64,000 nucleotides of DNA, from the NCBI GenBank assembly GCA_903892355.1, contig CAITIE010000011.1:1-64000 (forward strand). The letters run 5' to 3'. How positions within the stretch are numbered: the first letter of the stretch is position 1; every line of letters begins with the position of its first letter. Positions 8,895 to 18,441 of the stretch are shown in pieces. Under the pieces are notes generated by a model, which saw only the letters and a program-made list of their open reading frames with translations, was not told where the DNA came from and did not search any database. This DNA comes from an uncultured Pirellula sp. Lineage in GTDB: Bacteria > Planctomycetota > Planctomycetia > Pirellulales > Pirellulaceae. The position numbers and the translations under genes are program-made.

Positions 8895-10218
8895 TTTTGA
8901 AGGCGAATCTAAAAATAGATTGAGTAGCTTTTTGTCGGCTATCCGGGAATCCCGATTGATTTACGAGCGGTTGGGCAATCAGCGATTTTTAAAATCGGTC
9001 CTTGCGGTGTCGTCGGGAAATTTTTTAGGGGCAGGAACGCAGATTTTCTTCGCTCCGATACTGGGGCGGATTTATACACCCTACGATTACGGGTTGTTGG
9101 GTGCCTACCTCGGTGTTGCCGCTTTGTTGGTTGGCTTAGGAAATTGGCAGTACTCTCAAGCGATAGTCGTCGAGCGGAGTGATCGCAATGCGGTCGTACT
9201 TTTTGCGGGATGCCTATTGGCCACCTCGATTACAGCTATCCTTTCTGGTGTTGTATCGATCTTAGTGATTTCGATGGCGGATCGATTTGGGATAATCGGC
9301 AACCGTTGGTGGTATGCGATGTTGCCTGTGTCTGCATTGGTCGCAGGATGGACAGGTGCATTAGCGGCGATGGCCAACCGAAAGGGACTGTACGGTCGCA
9401 TCGGTGCGATCATGTTTTTACCAGGGTTGGTCACCGCTGTTCTGTCGGTACTGCTAGGATTGTATTTTAAGGACGGAGTTGGACTTTTTGTAAGTTATCT
9501 CGTTGGGCAGTTGCTTGCGCTCTGGATGTATTGGGTTGTTGTTCGTTCGCCGTTTGGGAAAGGTGTTCGAGTTACATACCCTAGGATGATGGCAATGATG
9601 CGCAAGCATCATCGCTTTGCGTTGTTCACGACTCCAACTGGTTTTCTGACGACCGTTGCATTCAATTCACCCGTGTACGTATTGGCTGCAAGTGGCGCAA
9701 CCAATGCGATCGGTTTGTTTTCGCGAGCGAATCAGTTGTTGATGATGCCGATCCAGTTGATCGGGAATTCGATCGCGATTGTTTTTCAGCGAGAAGCAGC
9801 GATTCAGTATCAGGACCAGGGAACCTGTTGGGCGATATTTAAGAAGACTTTGGCGACACTGCTTGCGATTGGCATTGTGCCTACGGTGATATTGGCAGCG
9901 ATTGCACCGCAATTATTCACGTTGGTACTCGGTCCGAATTGGACGGATGCGGGCAACTATGCAAGGATCCTTGCACCGATGTTGCTTTTGCGAACGGTAT
10001 GTAGTCCGTTATCAACAGTGTTCTATATCGCAGGCAAGCAAAAAGAGGATTTTCTGCTTTCGATCGCGACATCGCTATTAATGTTCGCTTGCATCGCAGT
10101 GGGGTACGCGATGTTCGGGACACCCATCGCTGTTGTCGCCGGATTCTCGGTGGGGTATTCGATCGCGTACTTGGTATACATCGTGCGTTCGGCTCAGCAC
10201 TGCGTGAGGCGGACGTAA
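8851..10218 (+). CDS. Oligosaccharide flippase / polysaccharide biosynthesis membrane protein (Wzx-like)
   Basis: Polytopic protein; FLKSVLAVSSGNFLGAGTQIFFAPILGRIYTPYDYG typical of MATE/Wzx proteins. Exact start uncertain (overlaps the upstream gene). Confidence 0.8.
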   Translation: MIEIRGFASGLPSSDFEGESKNRLSSFLSAIRESRLIYERLGNQRFLKSVLAVSSGNFLGAGTQIFFAPILGRIYTPYDYGLLGAYLGVAALLVGLGNWQYSQAIVVERSDRNAVVLFAGCLLATSITAILSGVVSILVISMADRFGIIGNRWWYAMLPVSALVAGWTGALAAMANRKGLYGRIGAIMFLPGLVTAVLSVLLGLYFKDGVGLFVSYLVGQLLALWMYWVVVRSPFGKGVRVTYPRMMAMMRKHHRFALFTTPTGFLTTVAFNSPVYVLAASGATNAIGLFSRANQLLMMPIQLIGNSIAIVFQREAAIQYQDQGTCWAIFKKTLATLLAIGIVPTVILAAIAPQLFTLVLGPNWTDAGNYARILAPMLLLRTVCSPLSTVFYIAGKQKEDFLLSIATSLLMFACIAVGYAMFGTPIAVVAGFSVGYSIAYLVYIVRSAQHCVRRT

Positions 10219-10219
10219 G

Positions 10220-10858
10220 ATGCCGACGCTGGAAAGTCTTTGGACACTGCCGTATCGGATATTGCGTAGGCCTCTCGAGTTGCTCCCGTGCTTTCGATTT
10301 GACCGAGAGACGCGTTTCACGCAAACGCCAGCTACGATTGAGGCATGGATTTCCCAGAACGTCTTCGGACGCAATCGCGGGCCTTATTGGCCAGTTCATC
10401 CATCGAGTTGCGTCATCGGTTGGCGAAGTATTCTGGTCGGAATCGAAACATCACCAGGCTTAATGCCCGGTTGCTATATCCAGGGGATTGGTACGATTCA
10501 GATTGGGGACTATACCCAGGTTGCGAGCAATGTTGGTATTATTAGCGCGAATCATGATCTGCATGATAGTCGGGTGCATCATGCTGAGCGTGTGGAGATT
10601 GGCTCCTATTGTTGGATTGGTATGGGCGCGGTTGTTTTGCCCGGAGTGACGTTAGGGGATTTCACCATCGTCGGTGCCAATGCTGTCGTAACCAAGAGTT
10701 TTCCGGACGGTCATTGTGTCGTCGCCGGAAACCCTGCAAAGAAGATTCGAGAGCTCGATCGCTCAAAGTGCCAGCGGTATACAAGTCCACATGAATACCA
10801 TGGGTTCATCCGAAAAGATCGGTTTCCCGAGTATCGGGCACGGTATCTTCATGTTTAG
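10220..10858 (+). CDS. Acyltransferase, left-handed beta-helix (WbbJ/LbH family)
   Basis: GTIQIGDYTQVASNVGIISANHDLHDSR...WIGMGAVVLPGVTLGDFTIVGANAVVTKSFPDGHCVVAGNPAKKIR. Confidence 0.82.
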   Translation: MPTLESLWTLPYRILRRPLELLPCFRFDRETRFTQTPATIEAWISQNVFGRNRGPYWPVHPSSCVIGWRSILVGIETSPGLMPGCYIQGIGTIQIGDYTQVASNVGIISANHDLHDSRVHHAERVEIGSYCWIGMGAVVLPGVTLGDFTIVGANAVVTKSFPDGHCVVAGNPAKKIRELDRSKCQRYTSPHEYHGFIRKDRFPEYRARYLHV

Positions 10859-10942
10859 GGATCTCGCGTTTGCACGAACGCCTTTGCCTTTAGGGTTGGG
10901 ATTGGAAATCCTGATGCTTCACCATGGTGAGATCGGGCACTC

Positions 10943-11587
10943 ATGATCACAATAATCGATTACGGCACGGGGAATATTCGCGCGATCGAGAATATGCTTC
11001 GGGTATTGGGGCATGAATCGAGGATATCCGGGGTGCCTGAGGAAGTCGCCAGTGCATCAAAGATCATCTTGCCTGGCGTTGGGCACTTCGATTACGGGAT
11101 GCGGCAATTGAGGAGCAGTGGCTTGATTGATGTCCTGGATGAAGCCGCTACGTCCAGGCAGATTCCGGTGTTGGGTATTTGTTTAGGGGCTCAGTTGCTC
11201 ACGCGTCGTAGTGATGAGGGGACCGAACCAGGTCTGGGTTGGGTTTCCGCGGAGACGCGACGTTTTGATCGATCACGGTTGGCGGACTCGCTTCGGATAC
11301 CGCATATGGGTTGGGCGGACACAGGGTATCAAGCGGGACATCCTTTGTTTGATGGATTTAATGAAACGCCGCGGTTCTACTACGTACACTCGTACCACAT
11401 GGTGTGCGATGATCCCGTAAACGAGCTTTGCCACGCGGTGCATGGGTATCGCTTTGTCAGTGGAATTGCCAAGGATAATATTCTCGGCGTGCAATTTCAC
11501 CCGGAAAAGAGCCACCGGTTTGGGAAACGTATTTTGGATAATTTCGCGAAGTGGATTCCGTCACGGCGAGTTGGTGAGCAAGCATGA
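10943..11587 (+). CDS. hisH: HisH-like glutamine amidotransferase subunit (HisH2 type)
   Basis: MITIIDYGTGNIRAIENMLRVLG; catalytic Cys in VLGICLGAQLL; GVQFHPEKS. Confidence 0.9.
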   Translation: MITIIDYGTGNIRAIENMLRVLGHESRISGVPEEVASASKIILPGVGHFDYGMRQLRSSGLIDVLDEAATSRQIPVLGICLGAQLLTRRSDEGTEPGLGWVSAETRRFDRSRLADSLRIPHMGWADTGYQAGHPLFDGFNETPRFYYVHSYHMVCDDPVNELCHAVHGYRFVSGIAKDNILGVQFHPEKSHRFGKRILDNFAKWIPSRRVGEQA

Positions 11588-12384
11588 AGCGTATGCGCGT
11601 GATCCCAACGCTGTTGCTGGACCGGAACGGCGGTTTGGTTAAATCGGTACGATTTGGAAAGAGAACGTACATCGGTGATCCGATCAATGCGGTTCGTATT
11701 TTCAACGAAAAGGAAGTCGATGAGTTGATACTGTTGGATATCGATGCGACAGTCGACTCCAAGGGTCCTAACTATGCGGTTATTGAAGACATCGTAAGTG
11801 AAGCCTTCATGCCAGTAGCGTTCGGTGGTGGGATTTGTTCGGTCGAGCAGATGGCGACCATATTGCGGAGTGGTGTTGAGAAGGTTGTGTTGAATGCGGC
11901 ACCGCACGGTAATCCTTCATTGATCGGTGAGGCGGTTGCGAGATTTGGTAGTCAGAGCGTCGTTGGTGGGATCGACGTTAAGAAATCGCTTTTTGGGAAA
12001 TACAGCGTGTTTACCCATTCTGGGAAAAGGAATCTTGGCAAGTCCCCAACGGAGATTGCCATGCAATTCGAACGAAGTGGGGTTGGCGAATTGATGGTGT
12101 ATTCCATCGATCGCGACGGAACGCGAGTGGGTTATGATATCCCGTTGTTACAAGGGGTGGCGAGCGGCGTCGGAGTTCCAGTAATTGCGTGTGGTGGCGC
12201 CGGAACGCTGGATGATTTTATTGAGGCGCATGAGGTAGCAGGTTGCTCAGCGGTTGCTGCGGGTAGTATGTTCGTTTACCAGAGTTCCACTCAAGGTGTA
12301 TTGATCAATTACCCAACTCGCGATCAGTTGGATGACCACGTCTTTTCTAGATTGCAATGCAACCTGGAGTCACGAACGCTCTAG
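11584..12384 (+). CDS. hisF: HisF-like cyclase subunit (AglZ/HisF2 type)
   Basis: VIPTLLLDRNGGLVKSVRFGKRTYIGDPINAVRIFNEKEVDELILLDIDAT; MVYSIDRDGTRVGYDIPLL. ATG overlaps the hisH stop (ATGA). Confidence 0.9.
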   Translation: MKRMRVIPTLLLDRNGGLVKSVRFGKRTYIGDPINAVRIFNEKEVDELILLDIDATVDSKGPNYAVIEDIVSEAFMPVAFGGGICSVEQMATILRSGVEKVVLNAAPHGNPSLIGEAVARFGSQSVVGGIDVKKSLFGKYSVFTHSGKRNLGKSPTEIAMQFERSGVGELMVYSIDRDGTRVGYDIPLLQGVASGVGVPVIACGGAGTLDDFIEAHEVAGCSAVAAGSMFVYQSSTQGVLINYPTRDQLDDHVFSRLQCNLESRTL

Positions 12385-12398
12385 TTTCCGGGGGTCGT

Positions 12399-13574
12399 AT
12401 GACGCATGGTTGTTTAAACGAAGTGATCGTACCTGGCCAGCCTGGGTACCGAATTTGTGCCAAAACGATAATGGATACGTCGGATCGGCGGATTTCGTTT
12501 GATCCCGAGGGGGTATCGAATCACTACCGAGAGTATCTGGAGCAGGAACGCTACTATGTTGTTCGTGGTCCAGAGGGAGCCGAACGGCTTCAGGACATGG
12601 CTCGATACATAACCAGCCAGGGAGCGGGTAAGAAGTACGACTGCATTTTGGGCCTAAGCGGCGGTGTCGATAGCACTTATCTATGCTTGCTCGCAAAGCA
12701 GCTTGGCCTGAAACCACTGGTTGTGCATTTCGACAATGGGTGGAACTCGGAGTTGGCTGTCAACAATATCGAGAATACCGTTCGACGCCTAGGGTTTGAT
12801 CTCTACACCTACGTCTGCGACTGGATGGAGTTTCGAGAGTTGCAACGTTCGTATTTCGCAGCGAATGTCGTCGACATCGAGGTTTTGACGGATCATGCGT
12901 TCATGGCGACGCTGTATCAGCAGGCGTTAAAGCATCGGATAAAGTTTGTTTTAGGCGGGATGAACTGCGTGACTGAGGCGATACTTCCGGGCGACTGGAT
13001 TTACAACAAGAATGATTTGGTGAATCTTAAGGGGATACAGGATCGGTTTGGTTCAACACGATTTTCAAGGCTTCGTTCCTATCCGACGATGGGGCCTGAT
13101 CGGCGGCTCTACATCCAGCGAGCTCTCGGAATCGAGGTTTTGAGTCCCTTGAATTGGATTGATTATCGGTACGATCGAGTCAAAGAGCAGATCAAGGCGG
13201 AGCTGGGCTGGCGGGACTATGGCGGGAAGCATTACGAATCTGTTTTCACTCGTTTCTACCAAGGCTACATCCTGCCGAAGAAGTTCAAGTTCGATAAGCG
13301 TCGTGCGCACTACTCCACGTTGATTTGCTCGGGGCAGATGAGTCGAGAGGAAGCGCTGGCTCGTATCGAGGAACCTGGGTATCGCGAAGAGCAATGCAAG
13401 CAGGATCTTCCCTTTGTTCTTAAGAAGCTCGGATTTTCAAGGGATGAGTTTGATCAATATATCCATACACCGAGGGTCGAGCATTCCGTATACGGTGTGG
13501 AGCGAGGGTTGCATGCTCGGTATCCTTGGTTGGGTTGGATGAAGCGTTTGGTAAGGAAAGTGATCCCTAAGTAG
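12399..13574 (+). CDS. wbpG: N-acetyl sugar amidotransferase (WbpG/PseA-like)
   Basis: KKYDCILGLSGGVDSTYLCLLAKQLGLKPLVVHFDNGWNSELAVNNIENTVRRLGFDL (PP-loop SGGVDS), NKNDLVNLKGIQDRFG; directly follows HisH/HisF. ORF opens at 12357. Confidence 0.85.
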   Translation: MTHGCLNEVIVPGQPGYRICAKTIMDTSDRRISFDPEGVSNHYREYLEQERYYVVRGPEGAERLQDMARYITSQGAGKKYDCILGLSGGVDSTYLCLLAKQLGLKPLVVHFDNGWNSELAVNNIENTVRRLGFDLYTYVCDWMEFRELQRSYFAANVVDIEVLTDHAFMATLYQQALKHRIKFVLGGMNCVTEAILPGDWIYNKNDLVNLKGIQDRFGSTRFSRLRSYPTMGPDRRLYIQRALGIEVLSPLNWIDYRYDRVKEQIKAELGWRDYGGKHYESVFTRFYQGYILPKKFKFDKRRAHYSTLICSGQMSREEALARIEEPGYREEQCKQDLPFVLKKLGFSRDEFDQYIHTPRVEHSVYGVERGLHARYPWLGWMKRLVRKVIPK

Positions 13575-13749
13575 CCCGCATAGAGTCGTTGTCGATCTCA
13601 CTCTCTTGCACACACAACATGCGAGTGGATGTGAGAATTGTAACCTGCGGTTTGGGATGATAAGTCGCCGTCGATAACGTATCGCCAGTCTTGGGCACGC
13701 AACGCTTATCAGCCTAGAGTTCCTGTTTCCCATTTCGCGATAAAGATCT

Positions 13750-14928
13750 TTGAACGTTCAATTTCTAGAGGGCAAAGAAACGGTCCTCGTAATTTCGCCA
13801 CAGCCATGGGCGGGGTTCAAGGTTTCCAAGCATCACTATGCGATGGAGTTGGCTCGTCAGGGGAATCGAGTAGTATTCCTCGACCCTCCTGCAACGCATC
13901 GAGAGATGAGAGGTATTGAGCGTGTCACGGAAAATTTTGACGGTGGATCGCTGGAGGTTGTCCGGTACAGGACATGGTTTCCCTACAACATAAAATTCCA
14001 TTCCCGTCGTTTCTACGATGTTGGAATGCGAGTGCAAGCACAACGAATTCGGAAATTCATTGGGACACACTTCTCAGTGGTTTGGGATTTCGATGAAAGT
14101 TATCAGTTTAATAATCTCCGTTGGTTTGGTGCTGGGGCCAAGATATTCCACCCTGTCGATCAAGTAACGCCGGGTAGGCACGACACTAAGAATGCGGATG
14201 TGATTCTTTCGGTTGCAGCATCGATCGCTGAGCGATTTGAGGCGAGTATCCTGCCGAAACTGATCGTGCCGCATGGTTTATGTCGTGAGTACGAAGAGTA
14301 TGGTGCGAGAAAACTGCGTGAGGGCCAATCGGGTGCGAGCATGGAGCGAACTGGTGGACAGCGTTTAAAAGTCGGGTATGCGGGAAATCTGTTAGCGAAG
14401 GCTGTTGATCGACCGGTATTTCTGGAATTGATAGCGAACCATCCAGAGGTGGATTTTGAGTTGTTCGGTCCGTATGAGTCGAAGGAAGTTCAACCCGCGT
14501 TTATCCAAGAGTGGGTTGCTGCCTTAAAAAGGCATCCCAACGTTCACTTGCATGGCCTCGTCCACCCACAGAGGATCATTGAGTTAGCGCCGACGATCGA
14601 TATGTGGCTTGTTTGCTACGACGTCGGCTTGGATCATAACGGTGGCGCCAATAGTCATAAGATTCTCGAGTATTTGGCAACCGGGAGCCCGGTTGTTTCG
14701 AACCGTATCGGCGCGTATACCGACGTAGACCTTGTCGCAATGCCGTCGACTGCGAGTAACCGCGATCTGCTGCATGTATTCCACGAGGTAGTGGGCAATA
14801 AATCTCATTGGAGTTCGGTTGCGACGAAAAGGCGAATTGAGTTTGCGCTCAAGCACACCTACCGAAGCCACTTGCGGACAATCGAATCTTTTGTAAACAC
14901 CAGTATCGATGGTCGGCATCCCAGATAA
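13750..14928 (+). CDS. Glycosyltransferase family 1/GT4-like
   Basis: VLVISPQPWAGFKVSKHHYAMELARQGNRVVFLDPP...YAGNLLAKAVDRPVFLELIANHPEVDFELFGP...HKILEYLATGSPVVSNRI. TTG start at 13750. Confidence 0.75.
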   Translation: MNVQFLEGKETVLVISPQPWAGFKVSKHHYAMELARQGNRVVFLDPPATHREMRGIERVTENFDGGSLEVVRYRTWFPYNIKFHSRRFYDVGMRVQAQRIRKFIGTHFSVVWDFDESYQFNNLRWFGAGAKIFHPVDQVTPGRHDTKNADVILSVAASIAERFEASILPKLIVPHGLCREYEEYGARKLREGQSGASMERTGGQRLKVGYAGNLLAKAVDRPVFLELIANHPEVDFELFGPYESKEVQPAFIQEWVAALKRHPNVHLHGLVHPQRIIELAPTIDMWLVCYDVGLDHNGGANSHKILEYLATGSPVVSNRIGAYTDVDLVAMPSTASNRDLLHVFHEVVGNKSHWSSVATKRRIEFALKHTYRSHLRTIESFVNTSIDGRHPR

Positions 14929-16105
14929 TTCATACAAAGCTCGTCCGTCGGAGAAGGAGGCGGTAGCTTTTGTGCAGTACACATCGCCTGCGGTTTACCC
15001 GCCGATCATGAATGCGGCCCAAACGTTTCATACTCGCGGCTATGTTGTGTATTTATGGGGTATCCAAGCGTTTGGCGATGCTCAGGGTATGAAGATGCCT
15101 ACGAAAGAGGGTTTGTATCTGTGGCTGATGAGAGGGTGTCGTCCTGGGGTTTGGCAAAAAGTACACTATTTAAGATTTGTGCTCAATTGCGTGGTGTATT
15201 CGTTGTGGTACCGTCCCAAGGTTGTTTACTGCTCGGATCTTTGGTCGTATCCCATCGGTTGGATTCTGTATCGGCTTTTTGGATTTAAAGTGATTGCTCA
15301 CGAGCATGACACACCGGCTGCAAGCGGACGAGCAGCAACCGGGATTTGTATTGCAGCACGCTGTCGACTCTTTCCTCGCGTACCCGTAGTCTTTCCCCAA
15401 GTGCAGCGAGCGGAAAAGGTTTCGCGTGATATCGGGGTTGGCAAACGCTATATCGTTTGGAATTGTCCACGAAGGGACGAGATCTGTGGACGCGGCAGCA
15501 ATCCTGCGAAATCAGAGATCACGCTCTGGTACCATGGCTCCGTGGTTCCGAGTCAGTTTCCAAAGACGATCGTGGATGCAATCGTATTATTGCCGAGGAA
15601 TTACCGCTTGAAATTCGCGGGATATGAAACCATTGGGAACCTGGGATACATCGGCGATTTCTTGGATTATGCCAAGGCGCAGGGGGTTGCTCAGCGGGTA
15701 GAGTACCTTGGGACGATTCCAACTCGGACTGAGTTGTTTGAACGGGCTTCCGAGTGCGATATCGGCCTCGCGCTTTTTGATCGCGAGTTTCGCGAACCGA
15801 TGGTTGGGGCGTCGAATAAGCCCTTTGATTATCTAGCCTGCGGTTTGGGTGTTTTGGCAAATGGAACCGAGGAGTGGCGATCCTTTTTCCAGGAAGTACC
15901 CAGCGTGATCCATTGCGATCCATCCGATGCGAAAAGTATGGCAGGGGTTTTAGTAGAGATTCAATCGGATCCAAATCGGCTTGCCCTAGCAAGAGAACTC
16001 GGTACGAAGAGAATGCTCAGCGATTGGAATTACGAGAGTCAATTTGAAAAGGTGCTTACTGAGATTGAAACACCGCCAAAGTCTCAGAGGCTGCATTTAC
16101 GATAG
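14909..16105 (+). CDS. Glycosyltransferase (GT4-like)
   Basis: SPAVYPPIMNAAQTFHTRGYVVYLWG...VIAHEHDTPA...ERASECDIGLALFDREFREPMVGASNKPFDYLACGLGVLAN. Confidence 0.72.
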   Translation: MVGIPDNSYKARPSEKEAVAFVQYTSPAVYPPIMNAAQTFHTRGYVVYLWGIQAFGDAQGMKMPTKEGLYLWLMRGCRPGVWQKVHYLRFVLNCVVYSLWYRPKVVYCSDLWSYPIGWILYRLFGFKVIAHEHDTPAASGRAATGICIAARCRLFPRVPVVFPQVQRAEKVSRDIGVGKRYIVWNCPRRDEICGRGSNPAKSEITLWYHGSVVPSQFPKTIVDAIVLLPRNYRLKFAGYETIGNLGYIGDFLDYAKAQGVAQRVEYLGTIPTRTELFERASECDIGLALFDREFREPMVGASNKPFDYLACGLGVLANGTEEWRSFFQEVPSVIHCDPSDAKSMAGVLVEIQSDPNRLALARELGTKRMLSDWNYESQFEKVLTEIETPPKSQRLHLR

Positions 16106-16129
16106 TGATGCGAAGGATTCGCACGATTC

Positions 16130-17362
16130 TTGTCCAGTAGACAGATGCTCTCGATTCTCACCAGTCATCCAATCCAGTACCAAGTTCCATTGTGGCGTGC
16201 GATTCAACAGCGGGGAATTGCAAACAAGGTTTGGTTTCTTACCGATCACGGGCTGCGTAACTCACTCGATCGTGAGTTTGGGGTTCAATTCGCGTGGGAC
16301 GTTGATTTGCTTGGTGGGTATGAGCACGAATTTCTGTCACTGCACCAACCGGTGGATATGTCGAGGTTTCGCGGGGTTCGGCTCAAGGAAGACTTGGGTC
16401 TGAGGTTGAAATCGGTAAAGGCAACCCATCTTTGGGTGGAAGGATGGCGGTACCAGGCTTTCTGGCAAGCGACCCAATATGCAACGAAAGCTGGCGTGCG
16501 AATCGTCATGAGAGGCGAGACGAATGCGCTCGGGCGGCGGGGAGTTGCCAAAAGAATGGCGAGGAAGTTGTTTCTGCGGCCGTTATTGGCAAAGGTAGAT
16601 TCCTTTCTTTGCATTGGTACGCAGAATCGGCGATTCTATGAGCAGCATGGGGTTTCCTCGAATCGAATGTTGATGGCACCGTATTGTGTGGACAACGATT
16701 ATTTTGTTTCGGTGGCTGAGCGCCTACGACCAGAACGAGCGCGACTTCGGGCGAAGTGGGGGATTGCGGACGACGCAGTGGTGGTGCTGTTTTGCGGCAA
16801 GTTCATTGAGAAAAAGCATCCGATGCATTTGGTCGACGCGGCAAGGCTATTGATGCCTGAGTGTCCGAAACTTCACTTGCTGTTTGTGGGTGGTGGAGAC
16901 CAAGGTGGCCAGTTGCGTGAGAGTCTTTCCGTGGTTTACGATCAGGAACTCGGTGGTGGGCACGACGCATCCGTGAAGGAGGGAATGCCACGAGCGACGT
17001 TCGCGGGGTTCCTCAATCAGAGTCAAGTTCCCGAAGCGTATGCGGTGGCCGACATGCTGGTATTGCCGAGCGATCATGGTGAGACGTGGGGGTTGGTGGT
17101 GAACGAGGCCATGGCGAGTGGCATTCCTGCGGTGGTTAGCGATCAAGTAGGGTGCGCCGTCGATTTACCTCAAGTGCTCGACCCGAAGTTGGTGTATCGA
17201 TTTGGGGACATTGAGGGATTGAAGCGTGCCATCCAGCACTGCGATAAGTCTCGATTCTCGAGAGAAGCAGTTCGAGTCGTCGCGGGTCGTTGCCATTTGA
17301 TGCACACTGTGTGTGCGATTGAGGCAGTGCTCTATGGCCAGAGCGGTACGCTTCGGGATTAG
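16130..17362 (+). CDS. Glycosyltransferase family 4
   Basis: MLSILTSHPIQYQVPLWRAI...VVVLFCGKFIEKKHPMHLVDAARLL...VPEAYAVADMLVLPSDHGETWGLVVNEAMASGIPAVVSD. Confidence 0.85.
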   Translation: MSSRQMLSILTSHPIQYQVPLWRAIQQRGIANKVWFLTDHGLRNSLDREFGVQFAWDVDLLGGYEHEFLSLHQPVDMSRFRGVRLKEDLGLRLKSVKATHLWVEGWRYQAFWQATQYATKAGVRIVMRGETNALGRRGVAKRMARKLFLRPLLAKVDSFLCIGTQNRRFYEQHGVSSNRMLMAPYCVDNDYFVSVAERLRPERARLRAKWGIADDAVVVLFCGKFIEKKHPMHLVDAARLLMPECPKLHLLFVGGGDQGGQLRESLSVVYDQELGGGHDASVKEGMPRATFAGFLNQSQVPEAYAVADMLVLPSDHGETWGLVVNEAMASGIPAVVSDQVGCAVDLPQVLDPKLVYRFGDIEGLKRAIQHCDKSRFSREAVRVVAGRCHLMHTVCAIEAVLYGQSGTLRD

Positions 17363-18440
17363 GAGTGGTGGGGAACCGGTGACGAGTATCAATCTACATC
17401 CCACGAATCATCCTGACCGACTCGATCGCATTGTGATTGTCGGGAATGGTGGAGATTGCCATGTTGGGGCTCATTTCATGGAGGCGGCAGATCTTTTGGG
17501 GTGGACGTCCGAATTGGTGGACATTGAGCAGATTCCCTGTTCAAAGTGGCAGCTTCGAATTTATTGGAGGCTGTTAGGTCGTCGGGACCCGCGAGCGAGA
17601 GCGCTAGGGAAGCGTCTGTTGAGCACGTGTGATCGTGTTAAGCCAGATTGGGTGGTTGTGACTGGCCGAATCCCGCTCGATGGACCAACGATTCGCCGGG
17701 TAAAACAGCGAGGTATCCGGATTGCGAACTTCATGACCGATGATCCATGGAATCCAAAGTACCGCTGTCGATGGTTGCTGGACGCGTTGGCGGAATACGA
17801 TACAGTGTTTTCACCCAGAAAAGCGAATCTAGAGGATTTTCAACAAATATCGCCGAGTTTAGCGTCGTACCTTCCGTTCGCTTACAGTTCGAGTAAACAT
17901 GAGACGAAGGGTACCGGGGACGATATCCGCGAAGATCTCGGCGATGTGTTGTTTGTCGGTGGGGCCGATTCGGATCGGGTCGCTTATGCTCGGGCATTTC
18001 GACAGTCAGGAATGCGGGTAGTGCTTTTTGGGGGGCATTGGGACCGCTATCCGGATTTGATCGAATCATGGCAGGGCTTGGCGGATTTGAATACGATACG
18101 AGATGCTTGTTCTCGCTGTAAAATCACATTGGTTCTTCCACGGCACGCCAATCGAGATGGTCATGCGATGAGGTCCTATGAGTCAGCGGCATCGCGAGGG
18201 TGTATTCTGGCTGAAGACACCGACGATCATCGGGCTATGTATGGTATTGGGATTGGAGGAGAAATGCTATTTCGCGGATTGGCTGATATGGTGCAGAAAG
18301 CACGCCAGCTGGTAAACGATGACGGGGCTAGACGGTCCCGGAGACACGCAGTTTTTTCTCGAATCGTGGAGGAGGGGCGTAACACCTATTGCGATCGCTT
18401 GAAAACCATGGGAGCGAGCCTTTCTCGTTTGGATAGCTGA
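17334..18440 (+). CDS. CgeB-like glycosyltransferase family protein
   Basis: RIVIVGNGGDCHVGAHFMEAADLLGW...NFMTDDPWNPKYRCRWLLDALAEYDTVFSPRKANLEDFQQ...RDACSRCKITLVLPRHANRDGHAMRSYESAASRGCILAEDTDDH. ORF opens at 17313. Confidence 0.7.
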   Translation: MARAVRFGIRSGGEPVTSINLHPTNHPDRLDRIVIVGNGGDCHVGAHFMEAADLLGWTSELVDIEQIPCSKWQLRIYWRLLGRRDPRARALGKRLLSTCDRVKPDWVVVTGRIPLDGPTIRRVKQRGIRIANFMTDDPWNPKYRCRWLLDALAEYDTVFSPRKANLEDFQQISPSLASYLPFAYSSSKHETKGTGDDIREDLGDVLFVGGADSDRVAYARAFRQSGMRVVLFGGHWDRYPDLIESWQGLADLNTIRDACSRCKITLVLPRHANRDGHAMRSYESAASRGCILAEDTDDHRAMYGIGIGGEMLFRGLADMVQKARQLVNDDGARRSRRHAVFSRIVEEGRNTYCDRLKTMGASLSRLDS

Positions 18441-18441
18441 G

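Noticed and set aside
10943-12384. Histidine biosynthesis operon
   Set aside because: Only HisH/HisF-like genes are present, next to a WbpG-like gene inside a polysaccharide locus; no other his genes.
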